Shown: piece by piece, positions 1 through 8,615 of the stretch | Layout of the letters: each line of letters begins with the position of its first letter | Position numbering within the stretch: position 1 is the stretch's first letter | NCBI GenBank assembly: GCA_902785705.1 | Contig: CACZZN010000004.1 | Location: 1-64,000, forward strand | DNA length: 64,000 nucleotides | Source: an uncultured Veillonellaceae bacterium | GTDB taxonomy: Bacteria; Bacillota; Negativicutes; Selenomonadales; Selenomonadaceae | Reading direction: 5' to 3' | Made by a program: the position numbers and the translations under genes | The notes under the pieces: generated by a model | The model's input: the letters and a program-made list of their open reading frames with translations, nothing else | Databases searched by the model: none | What the model was told of the DNA's origin: nothing

Positions 1-130
1 AATCCCAAAGGCTCCTCCAGGCAGTACCATATATACTTCGATGTGCGATCACAGTAACAGTTTGATGAAATCCCTATGTGGCATATGTATTCTTCATTTT
101 GTAATTTTAGGGAATTTTTTAGAGGTTCCC

Positions 131-1762
131 TTAGGCTTTGTAGACTTCTTCGCCGTCAATGATAGTGGCGATAATCTTTGCCTTTGCAACTTTATCCAAA
201 TCGTCGTGCAGGAAGTCGCAGTCAAACACCGTCATGTTGGCGATTTTTCCGAACTCGATGGAACCCAGGCGGCTTTCCTCACGCCATTGACGGGCAACAT
301 TTATTGTCATTGCACGAAGCGACTGTTCGCGGGTGATAGCTTCTTCCATATTGCGCGGCTGTGCTACCTTACCGATTCCTTTCGGGAAGTTGCGCGCTTC
401 GGCTGCGTAAAAGCTGTTTTTGATGTCAAACAGCGGCGACACGGGATAATCAGAATGAAATACCACGTTCGCGCCCGCATCATAGAAAGATTTTACCGGG
501 TAACCTTTCTCCGCCAATTCTTCGCCGACGTATCTGACTTCCTGCTCGTAAATGTTCGCTTCTTTGGGGCACCAAAGAGTGAACACCGCCGGTACGGAGC
601 CGGTCTTTGCCATACGCTGAAAATCTTCTTCCCGGACAAATTGCAAATGCGCCAAAATGTTGCGCTGATCCATATCGCCGGTAATTTTTTCCGCGTCCTC
701 AATGCAATCAAGCATAAATTTAGTTGCGCCGTTTCCTATGGAATGAACGTGTACCGATAGCCCTTCGGCATCTGCCGCAACAATAAGCTCAACCATTTTG
801 TCGTGGTCGTTGAAACGTTCCAAGCCGTGATAACCGGGCGTATCAAGATAATCATCAATTTGCCAGCCGGTATGCGCCTCGATTACGCCGTCCAAAAAAG
901 CCTTTACGCCTACTACGTGAAAATATTCGTTGCTGTATTTTGCGCGGTCTGCGGCAATACGGGCAACCTCCGCTTTGGGACTTTCGGGGTTCGGGGGAAC
1001 CATCATAAAGGCGTAAGTGCGCATTTTCAGCTTGCCTTCCTCTTCAAGCTCATGGTACGCCTGGGTAACGCTGGGGTGGAGAAGCTCGACTCCGGCATCC
1101 GCTACAGCCGTAAATCCGTTTTGTATGGCGATATCCTGCCACGCCAGCAAAAAGTTTTTGAAGTCGTCAAATGATCGGGGAAGCTTAGGCACAATTTCAT
1201 ATAATGGTCCTTCGCAAACATAACCGTCCGGCTCGCCGTTTTTATCCACGTGTACCTGGTCATAGCCGTATTTTTTCGCATATTCGGCGTCAATGCCCGC
1301 CCATTCCAACGCCTTTGTGTTAAACAACATAGAATGTCCGTCGATCGTGTTCATCATCAACGGCTTATCGGGACAAATTTCATCAAGATAGGCTTTGGTT
1401 TTATATTCCTCATTTTGAATCCAGCCTGCCGCCACATAAACTTCTTTATCGGGATTTTTCGCGATATAATCCTTGATAATTTCGCGGTATTTATCATAGT
1501 CGGTCACACGAACCTGCGAAAGATTGGCCTGCCCGATAGCGCGCTCCCCCGCAAGAGCGCCGTGAGCGTGGGCTTCAAGGAAACCGGGATAAATGAAATT
1601 TTCGCCGTAATCCAAGATTTTTGCGTCCGCGCCCGCAAGCTTTTTCGCTTCGCCAGCATCGCCGATATAGGCAAAAACGCCGTCTTTGACAAACGCCGCC
1701 TTGGCAAAGGGCCTCCTTTCGTCAACCGTGATGATGTTGCCGAGAATAACAGTCTTTTGCAC
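131..1762 (-). CDS. YtcJ-like amidohydrolase (Amidohydrolase_3 family)
   Basis: Predicted metal-dependent amidohydrolase of the YtcJ/Amidohydrolase_3 type, 543 aa, cytosolic with no signal peptide. An N-terminal beta-sandwich segment leads into the first metal-binding motif (EAHAHGAL, near residue 65). VHVHSIGNGA and LAHLQF follow in the barrel, and VVFHSDYPVSP gives the late Asp. A longer reading frame runs to 1828, but a GTG at 1762 is preceded by GGGAGG at a good distance and gives the usual N-terminus (QKTVILGN). It follows the esterase-like gene by about 20 bp, so the two are probably co-transcribed. The substrate is unknown; family members act on cyclic amides, N-acyl amino acids or formamides. 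The segment is AT-richer than the block beyond 6 kb. Confidence 0.85.
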   Translation of the reverse strand: MQKTVILGNIITVDERRPFAKAAFVKDGVFAYIGDAGEAKKLAGADAKILDYGENFIYPGFLEAHAHGALAGERAIGQANLSQVRVTDYDKYREIIKDYIAKNPDKEVYVAAGWIQNEEYKTKAYLDEICPDKPLMMNTIDGHSMLFNTKALEWAGIDAEYAKKYGYDQVHVDKNGEPDGYVCEGPLYEIVPKLPRSFDDFKNFLLAWQDIAIQNGFTAVADAGVELLHPSVTQAYHELEEEGKLKMRTYAFMMVPPNPESPKAEVARIAADRAKYSNEYFHVVGVKAFLDGVIEAHTGWQIDDYLDTPGYHGLERFNDHDKMVELIVAADAEGLSVHVHSIGNGATKFMLDCIEDAEKITGDMDQRNILAHLQFVREEDFQRMAKTGSVPAVFTLWCPKEANIYEQEVRYVGEELAEKGYPVKSFYDAGANVVFHSDYPVSPLFDIKNSFYAAEARNFPKGIGKVAQPRNMEEAITREQSLRAMTINVARQWREESRLGSIEFGKIANMTVFDCDFLHDDLDKVAKAKIIATIIDGEEVYKA

Positions 1763-1782
1763 TTGAAGTACCTCCCATAATT

Positions 1783-3786
1783 TTATTCTCGCGCGAAAGT
1801 CGCGCCATTCCTCTTCATAAATTCCCATAACCCGTCAATTTCATACAGCCTGTCTTCGATAGGCGCGCATTTAAAATTCTTATTTGAAACAATAAGCGCG
1901 CTGGGAAATTCTTTCCAGTCGATATCCTTAACGCCCTTGATTTCATTGTTGTAAAGGCTCATCGCTTCGCCGCCTATAAACTTCTTCAAGAACTGCTGAA
2001 GTATTTCGGAAATGGCAGGATCAAGGACATTGCCGTACATTTGCGAAATTCTGTTGTTGCCGAGCAAAGCCAAAACTACATCGACTGTGCCGGAGCCAAG
2101 ATTTTGAATCAGCGGCTTTACGTCCCAACACATCAGATGAACTTTATTTCCTCCCGTCGCCAGCTGCATAGCGCTGAGATACATTGACAAAGCGCTCCAT
2201 TGTTCAAAGAATTTTCCTTTTGCTTCAAGTGCGGTTGTATGCTTTGCCCGATTTTCAATGTAATTTCTTACGGATGCGGCAGTATCGGCGTCAAGGTACG
2301 ACGATAAAGTTTCTTCAATGTTTTCGGACACGATTTCCTCGAAATTTTCTTCGCCCATAAAAGATTTTAAGACAAGTCCCTCATTGCTTGGAATTCCGAC
2401 AATAAATTCTATGCCGTCAGCCGCACCGTTTTTATAAGCGTCAAAAACATTTGACGGAATAAGTTTTCCGTCGCAAGTCGGAGCCACTCTGTGCAAGCCG
2501 ATTTTTTGATTGACGTTTTTTAATTGTTCGCTTGAGAGCCGTTGAAGCTCGTCCATTGACTTTGCCCCGGTTTCTTCCAAAAGTTTTTTGGCAAACGTCC
2601 TTGCGGCGTCCGGCGTAAGGTAACAAAAGTCGGGACTGCCGAAAAATAGAAACGCCTTTTGGAACAAGCCTTTTGCGCGGTTGCAAGCCGCAAGCAGACT
2701 GACTGAAATTGCGCCGGATTCAAAGCCCATTACCGTAATATTGTCGGGGTCGCCGCCAAAAGCGGAAATATTTTCTTTCACCCATTCAAGCGCCGCAATT
2801 TGGTCCAGCAAGCCAAGATTTAAAGCATCGGGATAATTTTCGCCGCCGGGGACTTCGGAAAAATCAATGAAGCCGAAGATTCCAAGACGATAATTAAAAC
2901 TTACGCCAATGAAGTCAGCATACGCGTCAGCTATTTTTTCAACATACATCAGCGGATCGGCAGAACCGCCGTAAGAAAAATCGCCGTGATGAAAAAGCAC
3001 CACTACGGGCTTTTTATCATTGTTATCTTTTTTGCCGACGCAAACGTTTAGCGTCAAACAATCTTCGCTTTGCCGATGGATTTTCAGGATTGAGCCTTTG
3101 TGTTCAACCTGTATGGCAGACGCGCCAAAATATTTTGCCTCGAATACTTCATCAGATGCGGGCAACGGCTCGGGAGCTTTCCAGCGAAGCTTGCCCACCG
3201 GCGGCTTTGCGTAAGGGATTTCTCTATAAACGACGCCCTTTTTTTCCTTGTAGCCGACATATACGCCGGTTTTCGTTTTCACAGCCAATTTGGTATCATA
3301 TCCGCCTTGAATTTGCCGATTCTGCTTGTTAAATTCTTCAATCTCCTCCCTCGTGTACATATCGTCGTATAAAAATCCTTGGCTGCCGTCACCGTAACGA
3401 ACGCGAATTTTTCTGATTTTATACCAACGAGATACCATACTAAATACAAATCCCAAAACAGAAGGCAGAATCGAAGAAATATAATTTCCCACCAAATAAT
3501 CCTTAACGGATAACCCCCTTAATTGCAACGCGACATACTGTACTATAATAAAAATGACAAACAACGCAAAAAAGACCAACGCCTTATTCGTCGCGCTTTT
3601 TTGTACGGTTTTGTTGAAGACAATCCTCTTTGTCACCGCGTCAATCGCGCCGCCGATAATCAAGCAAAGTGGCAAAGCCGTCCATATTCCCCAACCGAGA
3701 AGCATGGGAATTTCAAAGCTCAAACCGTATACAAGCGCCGAAATAAAGGCGATGATAAAATCGTCAATCGTAAATAATTTTTTCAT
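1783..3786 (-). CDS. Membrane-anchored carboxylesterase-like protein with altered catalytic motifs
   Basis: A 667-aa protein. The first ~130 residues hold about four hydrophobic helices (around 8-28, 32-50, 68-90 and 100-122). From ~165 there is a type-B carboxylesterase domain (YREIPYAKPPVGKLRWKAP, EDCLTLNV, FNYRLGIFGF, GGDPDNIT). The nucleophile elbow, normally GESAG, reads GFESG, which puts Glu at the Ser position. The oxyanion motif HGGG reads HHGD. The segment that should carry the catalytic His (normally HGSE) reads GSGTVD. The acidic residue in SNEG is kept. The esterase fold is clear, but hydrolysis by the usual triad looks unlikely. It is divergent from the HTH-receiver regulator and upstream of the amidohydrolase. 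ATG start with AAAGGGGG upstream. Confidence 0.8.
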   Translation of the reverse strand: MKKLFTIDDFIIAFISALVYGLSFEIPMLLGWGIWTALPLCLIIGGAIDAVTKRIVFNKTVQKSATNKALVFFALFVIFIIVQYVALQLRGLSVKDYLVGNYISSILPSVLGFVFSMVSRWYKIRKIRVRYGDGSQGFLYDDMYTREEIEEFNKQNRQIQGGYDTKLAVKTKTGVYVGYKEKKGVVYREIPYAKPPVGKLRWKAPEPLPASDEVFEAKYFGASAIQVEHKGSILKIHRQSEDCLTLNVCVGKKDNNDKKPVVVLFHHGDFSYGGSADPLMYVEKIADAYADFIGVSFNYRLGIFGFIDFSEVPGGENYPDALNLGLLDQIAALEWVKENISAFGGDPDNITVMGFESGAISVSLLAACNRAKGLFQKAFLFFGSPDFCYLTPDAARTFAKKLLEETGAKSMDELQRLSSEQLKNVNQKIGLHRVAPTCDGKLIPSNVFDAYKNGAADGIEFIVGIPSNEGLVLKSFMGEENFEEIVSENIEETLSSYLDADTAASVRNYIENRAKHTTALEAKGKFFEQWSALSMYLSAMQLATGGNKVHLMCWDVKPLIQNLGSGTVDVVLALLGNNRISQMYGNVLDPAISEILQQFLKKFIGGEAMSLYNNEIKGVKDIDWKEFPSALIVSNKNFKCAPIEDRLYEIDGLWEFMKRNGATFARE

Positions 3787-3901
3787 TACTTCTGCCCCCT
3801 TTCTCTTTTCGCTAAAATGTTAAGTTCATTTTTGAGTTAGTTCTTGTCAGACACGAAAACTTTTGCATTTTTTATAATTTTCTCTACTATTCCACACTAC
3901 A

Positions 3902-3930
3902 CTTATACACTATGCATTAATTACTGTCAA
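3902..3930 (-). promoter_or_regulatory. Sigma-A-type promoter of the esterase/amidohydrolase operon
   Basis: On the minus strand TTGACA (3925-3930) and TATAAG (3902-3907) are separated by exactly 17 bp. This leaves a leader of about 110 nt before the ATG at 3786. The -35 box begins 4 bp downstream of the palindrome at 3935-3951. Confidence 0.65.
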
Positions 3931-3934
3931 TATG

Positions 3935-3951
3935 TGTTCCAAATTGGAACA
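3935..3951. promoter_or_regulatory. Perfect 17-bp palindromic operator candidate
   Basis: TGTTCCAA-A-TTGGAACA is a perfect inverted repeat with a single central base. It lies in the intergenic region between the divergent esterase and HTH-receiver genes, just upstream of the esterase -35 box. That position suits an activator site. The adjacent XRE-receiver protein is the obvious candidate to bind it, but this is inference. Confidence 0.55.
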
Positions 3952-4039
3952 TTTTATCATTTTATCAAAATAAAACTCTTGATTTTAGCGTACCTTGTAT
4001 GTAAACTAAAAAGGCTAAAAACTTTTTGAGGACTTTACA

Positions 4040-4639
4040 ATGAACAAAAAATTTGCGAATACTTTAAAAAATTTAAGAACTTCCAAGTCGATTTCCCAAG
4101 ATGAATTGGCGGAAAAAATTTTCGTTACGCGTTCAGCCATCGCTAAATGGGAAAACGGTTACAGTTTGCCGGATATGCTTATGATCAAAAGAATTTGCAA
4201 AGCACTTGAGTTTAACGAATACGATTTAATAAAAATTTTGCTTAACGGCGATGACGAATTAAACATAATTATTCTTGACGACAGAAAAATTGTTGTGCAA
4301 GGTTCACTCTCCGTTGTCGAAGAAGTTTTGCCAAACGCAAATATTTTTGGTTTTACCAAACCTTTCGAAGCAGTTGAATTTGCAAAAAAAAAGAAAATCT
4401 CTCTGATCTTCTTGGATATTGAAATGGGGAAAACCAATGGACTTGATATTTGTAAGAATTTTTTGGAGATAAACCCGCGAACAAATATAATTTTTCTGAC
4501 CGCTTATGTTGAATATTCCTTTGAGGCATGGAGCACCGGAGCGAGCGGTTATCTGCTAAAGCCTATTACGGCGGAAAATTTAAGGGCCCAATTAAAAAGA
4601 TTGCGTTATCCTTTGATAAATTCGGGTGAAATTCTATGA
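4040..4639 (+). CDS. XRE-type HTH fused to a response-regulator receiver domain
   Basis: A 199-aa regulator. Residues ~5-60 form a Cro/CI-type helix-turn-helix (ISQDELAEKIFVTRSAIAKWENG). Residues ~73-190 form a receiver domain with an acidic pair (ILDD), the phospho-acceptor Asp in FLDIEMG, the Thr in FLTAY and the Lys in LLKPIT. The usual order (receiver first, DNA-binding domain last) is reversed. ATG with GAGGA upstream. Its stop overlaps the start of the sensor-kinase gene (ATGA at 4636-4639), implying translational coupling. It probably controls the divergent esterase/amidohydrolase operon through the 17-bp palindrome. AT-rich, unlike the housekeeping block. Confidence 0.85.
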   Translation: MNKKFANTLKNLRTSKSISQDELAEKIFVTRSAIAKWENGYSLPDMLMIKRICKALEFNEYDLIKILLNGDDELNIIILDDRKIVVQGSLSVVEEVLPNANIFGFTKPFEAVEFAKKKKISLIFLDIEMGKTNGLDICKNFLEINPRTNIIFLTAYVEYSFEAWSTGASGYLLKPITAENLRAQLKRLRYPLINSGEIL

Positions 4640-5873
4640 CGATTATGTATGCGGCAAATTTTTTTCTTTGCGGCATAATGATGTCGCTGATGATTGCGGG
4701 AATTATCATATCCGCAATAACGCCTGACATGGAAAAATGGAAGAGAAAATTTTTTATCGCGCTTTTCACGATTTTAACGCTATTGGTAATTACATATTTG
4801 ATCGATTCGTTTACGTTATTATGTTCAAATGCGGCGATTGTGGAAAGAATAGCGGTTTTCTTTGAATATTTCTTTATTCCCCTCAATATATTTATGGTCA
4901 CATTGTTTTTGTTGCATTGTTGCGGGGACAGTTGGCACAAGAGCAAATTTTTTTATTCGGAGCTTATCGTATATGTTGTATTTTTAATTTTGCTTGCAAC
5001 AACTCAATTTACAGGGATTTTTTATTATATAACGGATGAAAATATTTTTTATCGAAACGAACTGCACACAATCTTAATAGGTCAAATGGTAATAATGGCG
5101 TTTATAAATTTAATCGCGGTCATAAAACGCAGAAAAATGTTGTCGAAAAAATACTACGCAGCATTTATAGTCAATACTTTGTCGATGATGTTTGCGATAC
5201 TTTTTCATACGATAATTTTTAATCCGTTGGTGGTTGCGATTGGAATAATTCTTTCGGCGCTTGGAATGTTTGTCATAATTTTGATTGATCATATAGAAAA
5301 TTTTTTACGACAACAACATGAAATTTTGGGTCAGCAAGCGAACATTTTGGTCTTGCAAATGCGTCCGCACTTCATATACAACACTATGACGAGTATTTAT
5401 TATCTTTGTTCGCAAAATCCAAAACAAGCGCAGAAAGTCATGTTGGATTTTACAAATTACCTGCGAAAAAATTTTATGGCGATTACTCACAAAGGGACGA
5501 TTTTATTTTCTATCTTGCCATAGAGCAGGCGCAGTTTGAAGAAAATTTATTTATTGAATACGACACGCCGTATGTAAATTTTAAGATTCCGCCGCTGACA
5601 TTGCAACCGATTGTAGAAAATTGCGTTAAGCATGGACTTGATCTTGATTCTGATCCTTTAAACATTTTAATTTTGACGCGCGAAACAAAATCGGGCAATG
5701 AAATTATTGTTGAGGACAATGGAGCAGAGTTTGAACTTGACGACGGCAGAGAAAATTTTGCATTGAAAAATATTCAAAAACGATTGGAAATGTTCTGCGA
5801 AGGGAATTTAAAGATTTATCCGCGCGATGGCGGCGGAACGATGGTAAAGATTTTTATACCGTTTTTAAACTAG
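4636..5873 (+). pseudogene. LytS-type sensor histidine kinase, disrupted by a small deletion/frameshift
   Basis: The first frame (4636-5523) encodes six or seven membrane helices and then the His_kinase segment of the LytS/YehU type, with the phospho-acceptor His in MRPHFIYN. It ends prematurely after HKGTILF. A second frame continues from about 5520 to 5873 with YLAIEQAQFEENLFIEYD, the N box LQPIVENCVKHG, VEDNGAEF and a C-terminal GGTMVKIFIP. In intact relatives the link between HKGTI and YLAIEQ has about ten more residues, so a deletion of roughly 30 bp that is not a multiple of three best explains the break. Start overlaps the regulator gene. As read it cannot make a full kinase; a sequencing error alone would not restore the missing linker. 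Confidence 0.8.
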
Positions 5874-6013
5874 GGCGTGTTGATTAATTCACTCAGCCCA
5901 TCTTCGCGGGTCTTGACTGCCCCTGCTGCGTTGACAAATCCTCAGCATAGCACCACTATGCCTGCGGTAATCCCCACAAATCTGGACTAAGCTCATTTAA
6001 TCAACACGCCCTA
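5871..6013. repeat. MITE-like palindromic element with 17-bp perfect terminal inverted repeats
   Basis: The ends are TAGGGCGTGTTGATTAA (5871-5887) and its exact reverse complement (5997-6013), so the 143-bp element is bounded by TA on both sides. The first three bases are the TAG stop codon of the kinase frame. The inner sequence CTCATTTAATCA is shared with the right end of the element at 11982-12171. There is no coding potential. TA-bounded short inverted-repeat elements are typical of MITEs mobilised by IS630/Tc1-type transposases; no transposase is in the window. Confidence 0.65.
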
Positions 6014-6091
6014 AACACCCACCGCTAAAAGCCCGACTGCCTGTGGCCCATCTCAGGAACTGTTCATAAATAGCCTTTACATTACAGTTCC

Positions 6092-6943
6092 TTATTGCAG
6101 CGTGGGATCCCCGATCAAGAACAAGTACCCCAGCACGATGATGCCGAGGGCGATGCGGTACCAGCCAAAGGGCTTGAAATCATTCTTCTTGATATACTGC
6201 AGCAGGAATTTGATGGAAAGGATCGAGACGATGAATGCCGTCACCATTCCCACCGCCAAGATCAAAAGCTCCGTCCCGGTATAATGCAGGCCGAATTTCA
6301 CCATTTTCAGAAGACTGGCCCCGAACATGACGGGAATCGCCAAAAAGAACGTGAACTCCGCCGCCACATACCGCGAAGCGCCGAACAGGATGCCGCCCAG
6401 GATCGTGGCGCCGGAACGCGAAGTGCCCGGGACCAGGGAAAGCACCTGGAACATGCCAATGATGAATGCCGTGCGGTAATCCAATTTCGCCAGATCCGTA
6501 ATGGACGGTCGGCGGTTCTTGTTGTAGTTCTCCACCCAGATGAACATCGCGCCGTAAAAGATCAAGGTCGATGCCACCACAGGAGCCGTCATGAAATGCT
6601 CCTCCATATAGTCGTTGAACATCAAGCCGATCACAGCCGCGGGGATGCAGGCAAGAATCACCTTCATCCAAAGCTGTACCGTGTCCTTTTTCTCGCGCTT
6701 CGTCTTCCACGAAGAAAAGGGATTCAGTTTTTCAAAGTTCAGCGCCACCACCGCCAAAATGGCACCCAACTGGATCACCACCAGGAACATATCCATAAAT
6801 CCCTTGCTCACATCCAGCCGGATGAATTCATCCACCAGGATCATATGCCCTGTGCTGCTGACCGGAAGCCATTCCGTAAGGCCCTCGACCACACCGAGCA
6901 GGATTACCTTCAAAAGTTCAGCCAGACTCAGATCCACGCTCAT
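6092..6943 (-). CDS. uppP: Undecaprenyl-diphosphatase UppP (BacA)
   Basis: Integral-membrane phosphatase that recycles undecaprenyl pyrophosphate to the monophosphate carrier used for peptidoglycan and surface glycans. At 283 aa it has the usual family length. Both signature motifs are present: [14 protein letters not shown] near the N-terminus and [10 protein letters not shown] in the middle. About eight hydrophobic helices are visible. It is the last gene of a minus-strand run from cysE. A structured stretch at 6050-6085 (AGGAACTG...CAGTTCCT) lies just downstream. Confidence 0.95.
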   Translation of the reverse strand: MSVDLSLAELLKVILLGVVEGLTEWLPVSSTGHMILVDEFIRLDVSKGFMDMFLVVIQLGAILAVVALNFEKLNPFSSWKTKREKKDTVQLWMKVILACIPAAVIGLMFNDYMEEHFMTAPVVASTLIFYGAMFIWVENYNKNRRPSITDLAKLDYRTAFIIGMFQVLSLVPGTSRSGATILGGILFGASRYVAAEFTFFLAIPVMFGASLLKMVKFGLHYTGTELLILAVGMVTAFIVSILSIKFLLQYIKKNDFKPFGWYRIALGIIVLGYLFLIGDPTLQ

Positions 6944-6959
6944 ATCCTCCTATCATGCA

Positions 6960-7145
6960 TCAATTCCCGTAACTTTCATCCACGGCCTTCTCAATCGCGC
7001 GCTCGATTTCATAACTGGATTTGCCAAGCTCCTGCCCCAGCACGACACAGGTCTGATACAGCCTTTCCTTCTCCTCCGGCGTTGCCTGAAAATCCGTACG
7101 CGCTTTTCCGCATGCCCTGCAGGCTTCCAAGAAATCTTTCTCCAT
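6960..7145 (-). CDS. Small conserved-looking hypothetical protein
   Basis: A 61-aa acidic, helical protein with two Cys in the first ten residues (EACRACGKA) and a C-terminal amphipathic helix (SSYEIERAIEKAV). I do not recognise a family. The frame opens at 7241, but the ATG at 7145 has AAAGGATGA upstream at correct spacing. It starts 5 bp after the nucleosidase stop codon and ends 16 bp before uppP, so it is probably co-translated with both. Confidence 0.6.
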   Translation of the reverse strand: MEKDFLEACRACGKARTDFQATPEEKERLYQTCVVLGQELGKSSYEIERAIEKAVDESYGN

Positions 7146-7150
7146 TCCGC

Positions 7151-7924
7151 TCATCCTTTCGTCTGCTCCATCCTTTGAACATAGTTCTGAATCGTGCGCA
7201 ATACATAATCCTGGCATGCAATGCCGACTTTTCTGTCCCAATCCCGATCTCCCTCGAATACCGTGTTGGAAATCACGCGGATGGAGAGAAAGGGCACGTC
7301 ATAGGTCTGACAGATCTGCGCAACGGCATCTCCCTCCATCTCTTCCACGGCTGTGCCATAGAATTCATGCAGGAACAGGATCCGGTCGATCTGGCAGTTC
7401 CAACTGTCACTGGTTCCCATGATGCCTTCCACAGCCTTTCCAAAGGAATAGGTGTCCCGCAGGCTCATGGCCGCCTCGAAAAGCAGCGCATCGCAGTCAT
7501 GGTACACCTCCTGCGTAAAGGCCCGTTTTTCCTTGTCATAGGCAAAGACACCCAGCTTCTCCATCGTGCTTTCGTCTACGCCCTCGCCGCGCGCCCTGTA
7601 CCGGGTCTTCCAAGCCGAGACATTGACCGTCTGCCGCCCGATGACCAGATCGTAGGTATGGAGCCTCGGATCATGTCCTCCTGCCGTTCCCTGGCTGATG
7701 ACCGCGCACGGATGAAAGCGCTCCATCGCCAATGCCGTTGTGGCTGCCGCGTTTGCCATGCCCCACTGGGTCTCGCTGACCACCAGCGGAATTCCCTCAT
7801 AGGAACCTTCCGCGAAATACCACTTCCCGATTTCCATCTCCCGGACGTCCTGCATCAATTCCACGATATGCCGGCATTCGACATCCATCGCACCCTGGAT
7901 CAGGAACGCTGACCTGTTTCCCAT
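7151..7924 (-). CDS. MTA/SAH nucleosidase-like protein (PNP/UDP phosphorylase family)
   Basis: A 257-aa protein of the nucleoside phosphorylase superfamily, nearest in form to 5'-methylthioadenosine/S-adenosylhomocysteine nucleosidase. SQGTAGG and the ribose-binding EMEGDAVAQIC motif (family EMExxAxxQ) are visible. At the position where MTA/SAH nucleosidases have the catalytic Asp (RAISD), this protein reads RVISN. Asn at this site is typical of trimeric purine nucleoside phosphorylases, so the substrate or mechanism may differ. It sits 4 bp after thyX and 5 bp before the small hypothetical gene. Confidence 0.75.
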   Translation of the reverse strand: MGNRSAFLIQGAMDVECRHIVELMQDVREMEIGKWYFAEGSYEGIPLVVSETQWGMANAAATTALAMERFHPCAVISQGTAGGHDPRLHTYDLVIGRQTVNVSAWKTRYRARGEGVDESTMEKLGVFAYDKEKRAFTQEVYHDCDALLFEAAMSLRDTYSFGKAVEGIMGTSDSWNCQIDRILFLHEFYGTAVEEMEGDAVAQICQTYDVPFLSIRVISNTVFEGDRDWDRKVGIACQDYVLRTIQNYVQRMEQTKG

Positions 7925-7928
7925 AGAA

Positions 7929-8615
7929 TCACACCCGTTTCTTGATCATCTCCGAAAAATGCCCGCAGGTCATTTCGCCTTCGGGACATCTGCCCATATT
8001 GACACAGGAGGCCCCTGCGTTCTTGAAGAGAACGGGAGCGACCTTCTGCACCTCTTCGAGCATCTTGTACGCCATCTCGCGGATTTCCCATTGCGCCCGG
8101 TAACAGCAGCGCAGGTTGAAGAAGTGCAAAAGCGATCGCGCATTCATCGTCACGAGGATCTTCGTTTCCGTTGCGTTTGCCAGCACATAGCGGGCATCCT
8201 CCTTCGGCACCCCCATCTCCACCAGCTCATCGTAGCTTTCACGGATCTTGGCAAGCAGCGCATCGAACTTCGCCTTGGTCTCCGGCTTCTCCGCAATCGT
8301 GGGCGGCGTGATGTATTCAAAATGATGCGCCGCCACATAGCGCTGGGACTGTTGGTCGTAGGAAGCAATGCGGTGCCGGACCAGCTGATGGGTGAGCACC
8401 CGGGAAACTCCTTCAATGCCAAAGGTAAAGGATACATGCTCAATGGTGGAAGCATGCCCAAGCTTCACCATCTTCTCCACCATTTCCCGCACTTTTTCAT
8501 CGCTCATGCGTTCCGAAAGCTCCTCCGCGCCGCAAGCGGAATAACAGAGCCTTGCCGCCATGGCCACCACGCGCTCCGGCTCCGGCGTATAGTCCAGCAG
8601 CTTTACCTTGATCAT
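7929..8615 (-). CDS. thyX: Flavin-dependent thymidylate synthase ThyX
   Basis: Makes dTMP from dUMP using FAD, NADPH and methylenetetrahydrofolate, independently of ThyA. The 228-aa protein has the ThyX motif [13 protein letters not shown] (RHRxxSxxxxSxR) near residue 80, HASTIEH before it, and the C-terminal [12 protein letters not shown] and R-x-QWEIR region. Start ATG overlaps the mrnC stop (ATGA at 8612-8615). The thyX-mrnC-cysS order is common in Firmicutes. Confidence 0.96.
   Translation of the reverse strand: MIKVKLLDYTPEPERVVAMAARLCYSACGAEELSERMSDEKVREMVEKMVKLGHASTIEHVSFTFGIEGVSRVLTHQLVRHRIASYDQQSQRYVAAHHFEYITPPTIAEKPETKAKFDALLAKIRESYDELVEMGVPKEDARYVLANATETKILVTMNARSLLHFFNLRCCYRAQWEIREMAYKMLEEVQKVAPVLFKNAGASCVNMGRCPEGEMTCGHFSEMIKKRV

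Noticed and set aside
109-131. Short hairpin AGGGAA/TTCCCT after the amidohydrolase stop
   Set aside because: Only 6 bp with no T-run on the minus strand, so it is not called a terminator. Nothing else is recognisable in 1-130.
6095-7912. A 605-codon open frame on the plus strand
   Set aside because: It is antisense to uppP, the small gene and the nucleosidase, all with clear motifs. GC-rich codon use on the other strand opens such shadow frames.
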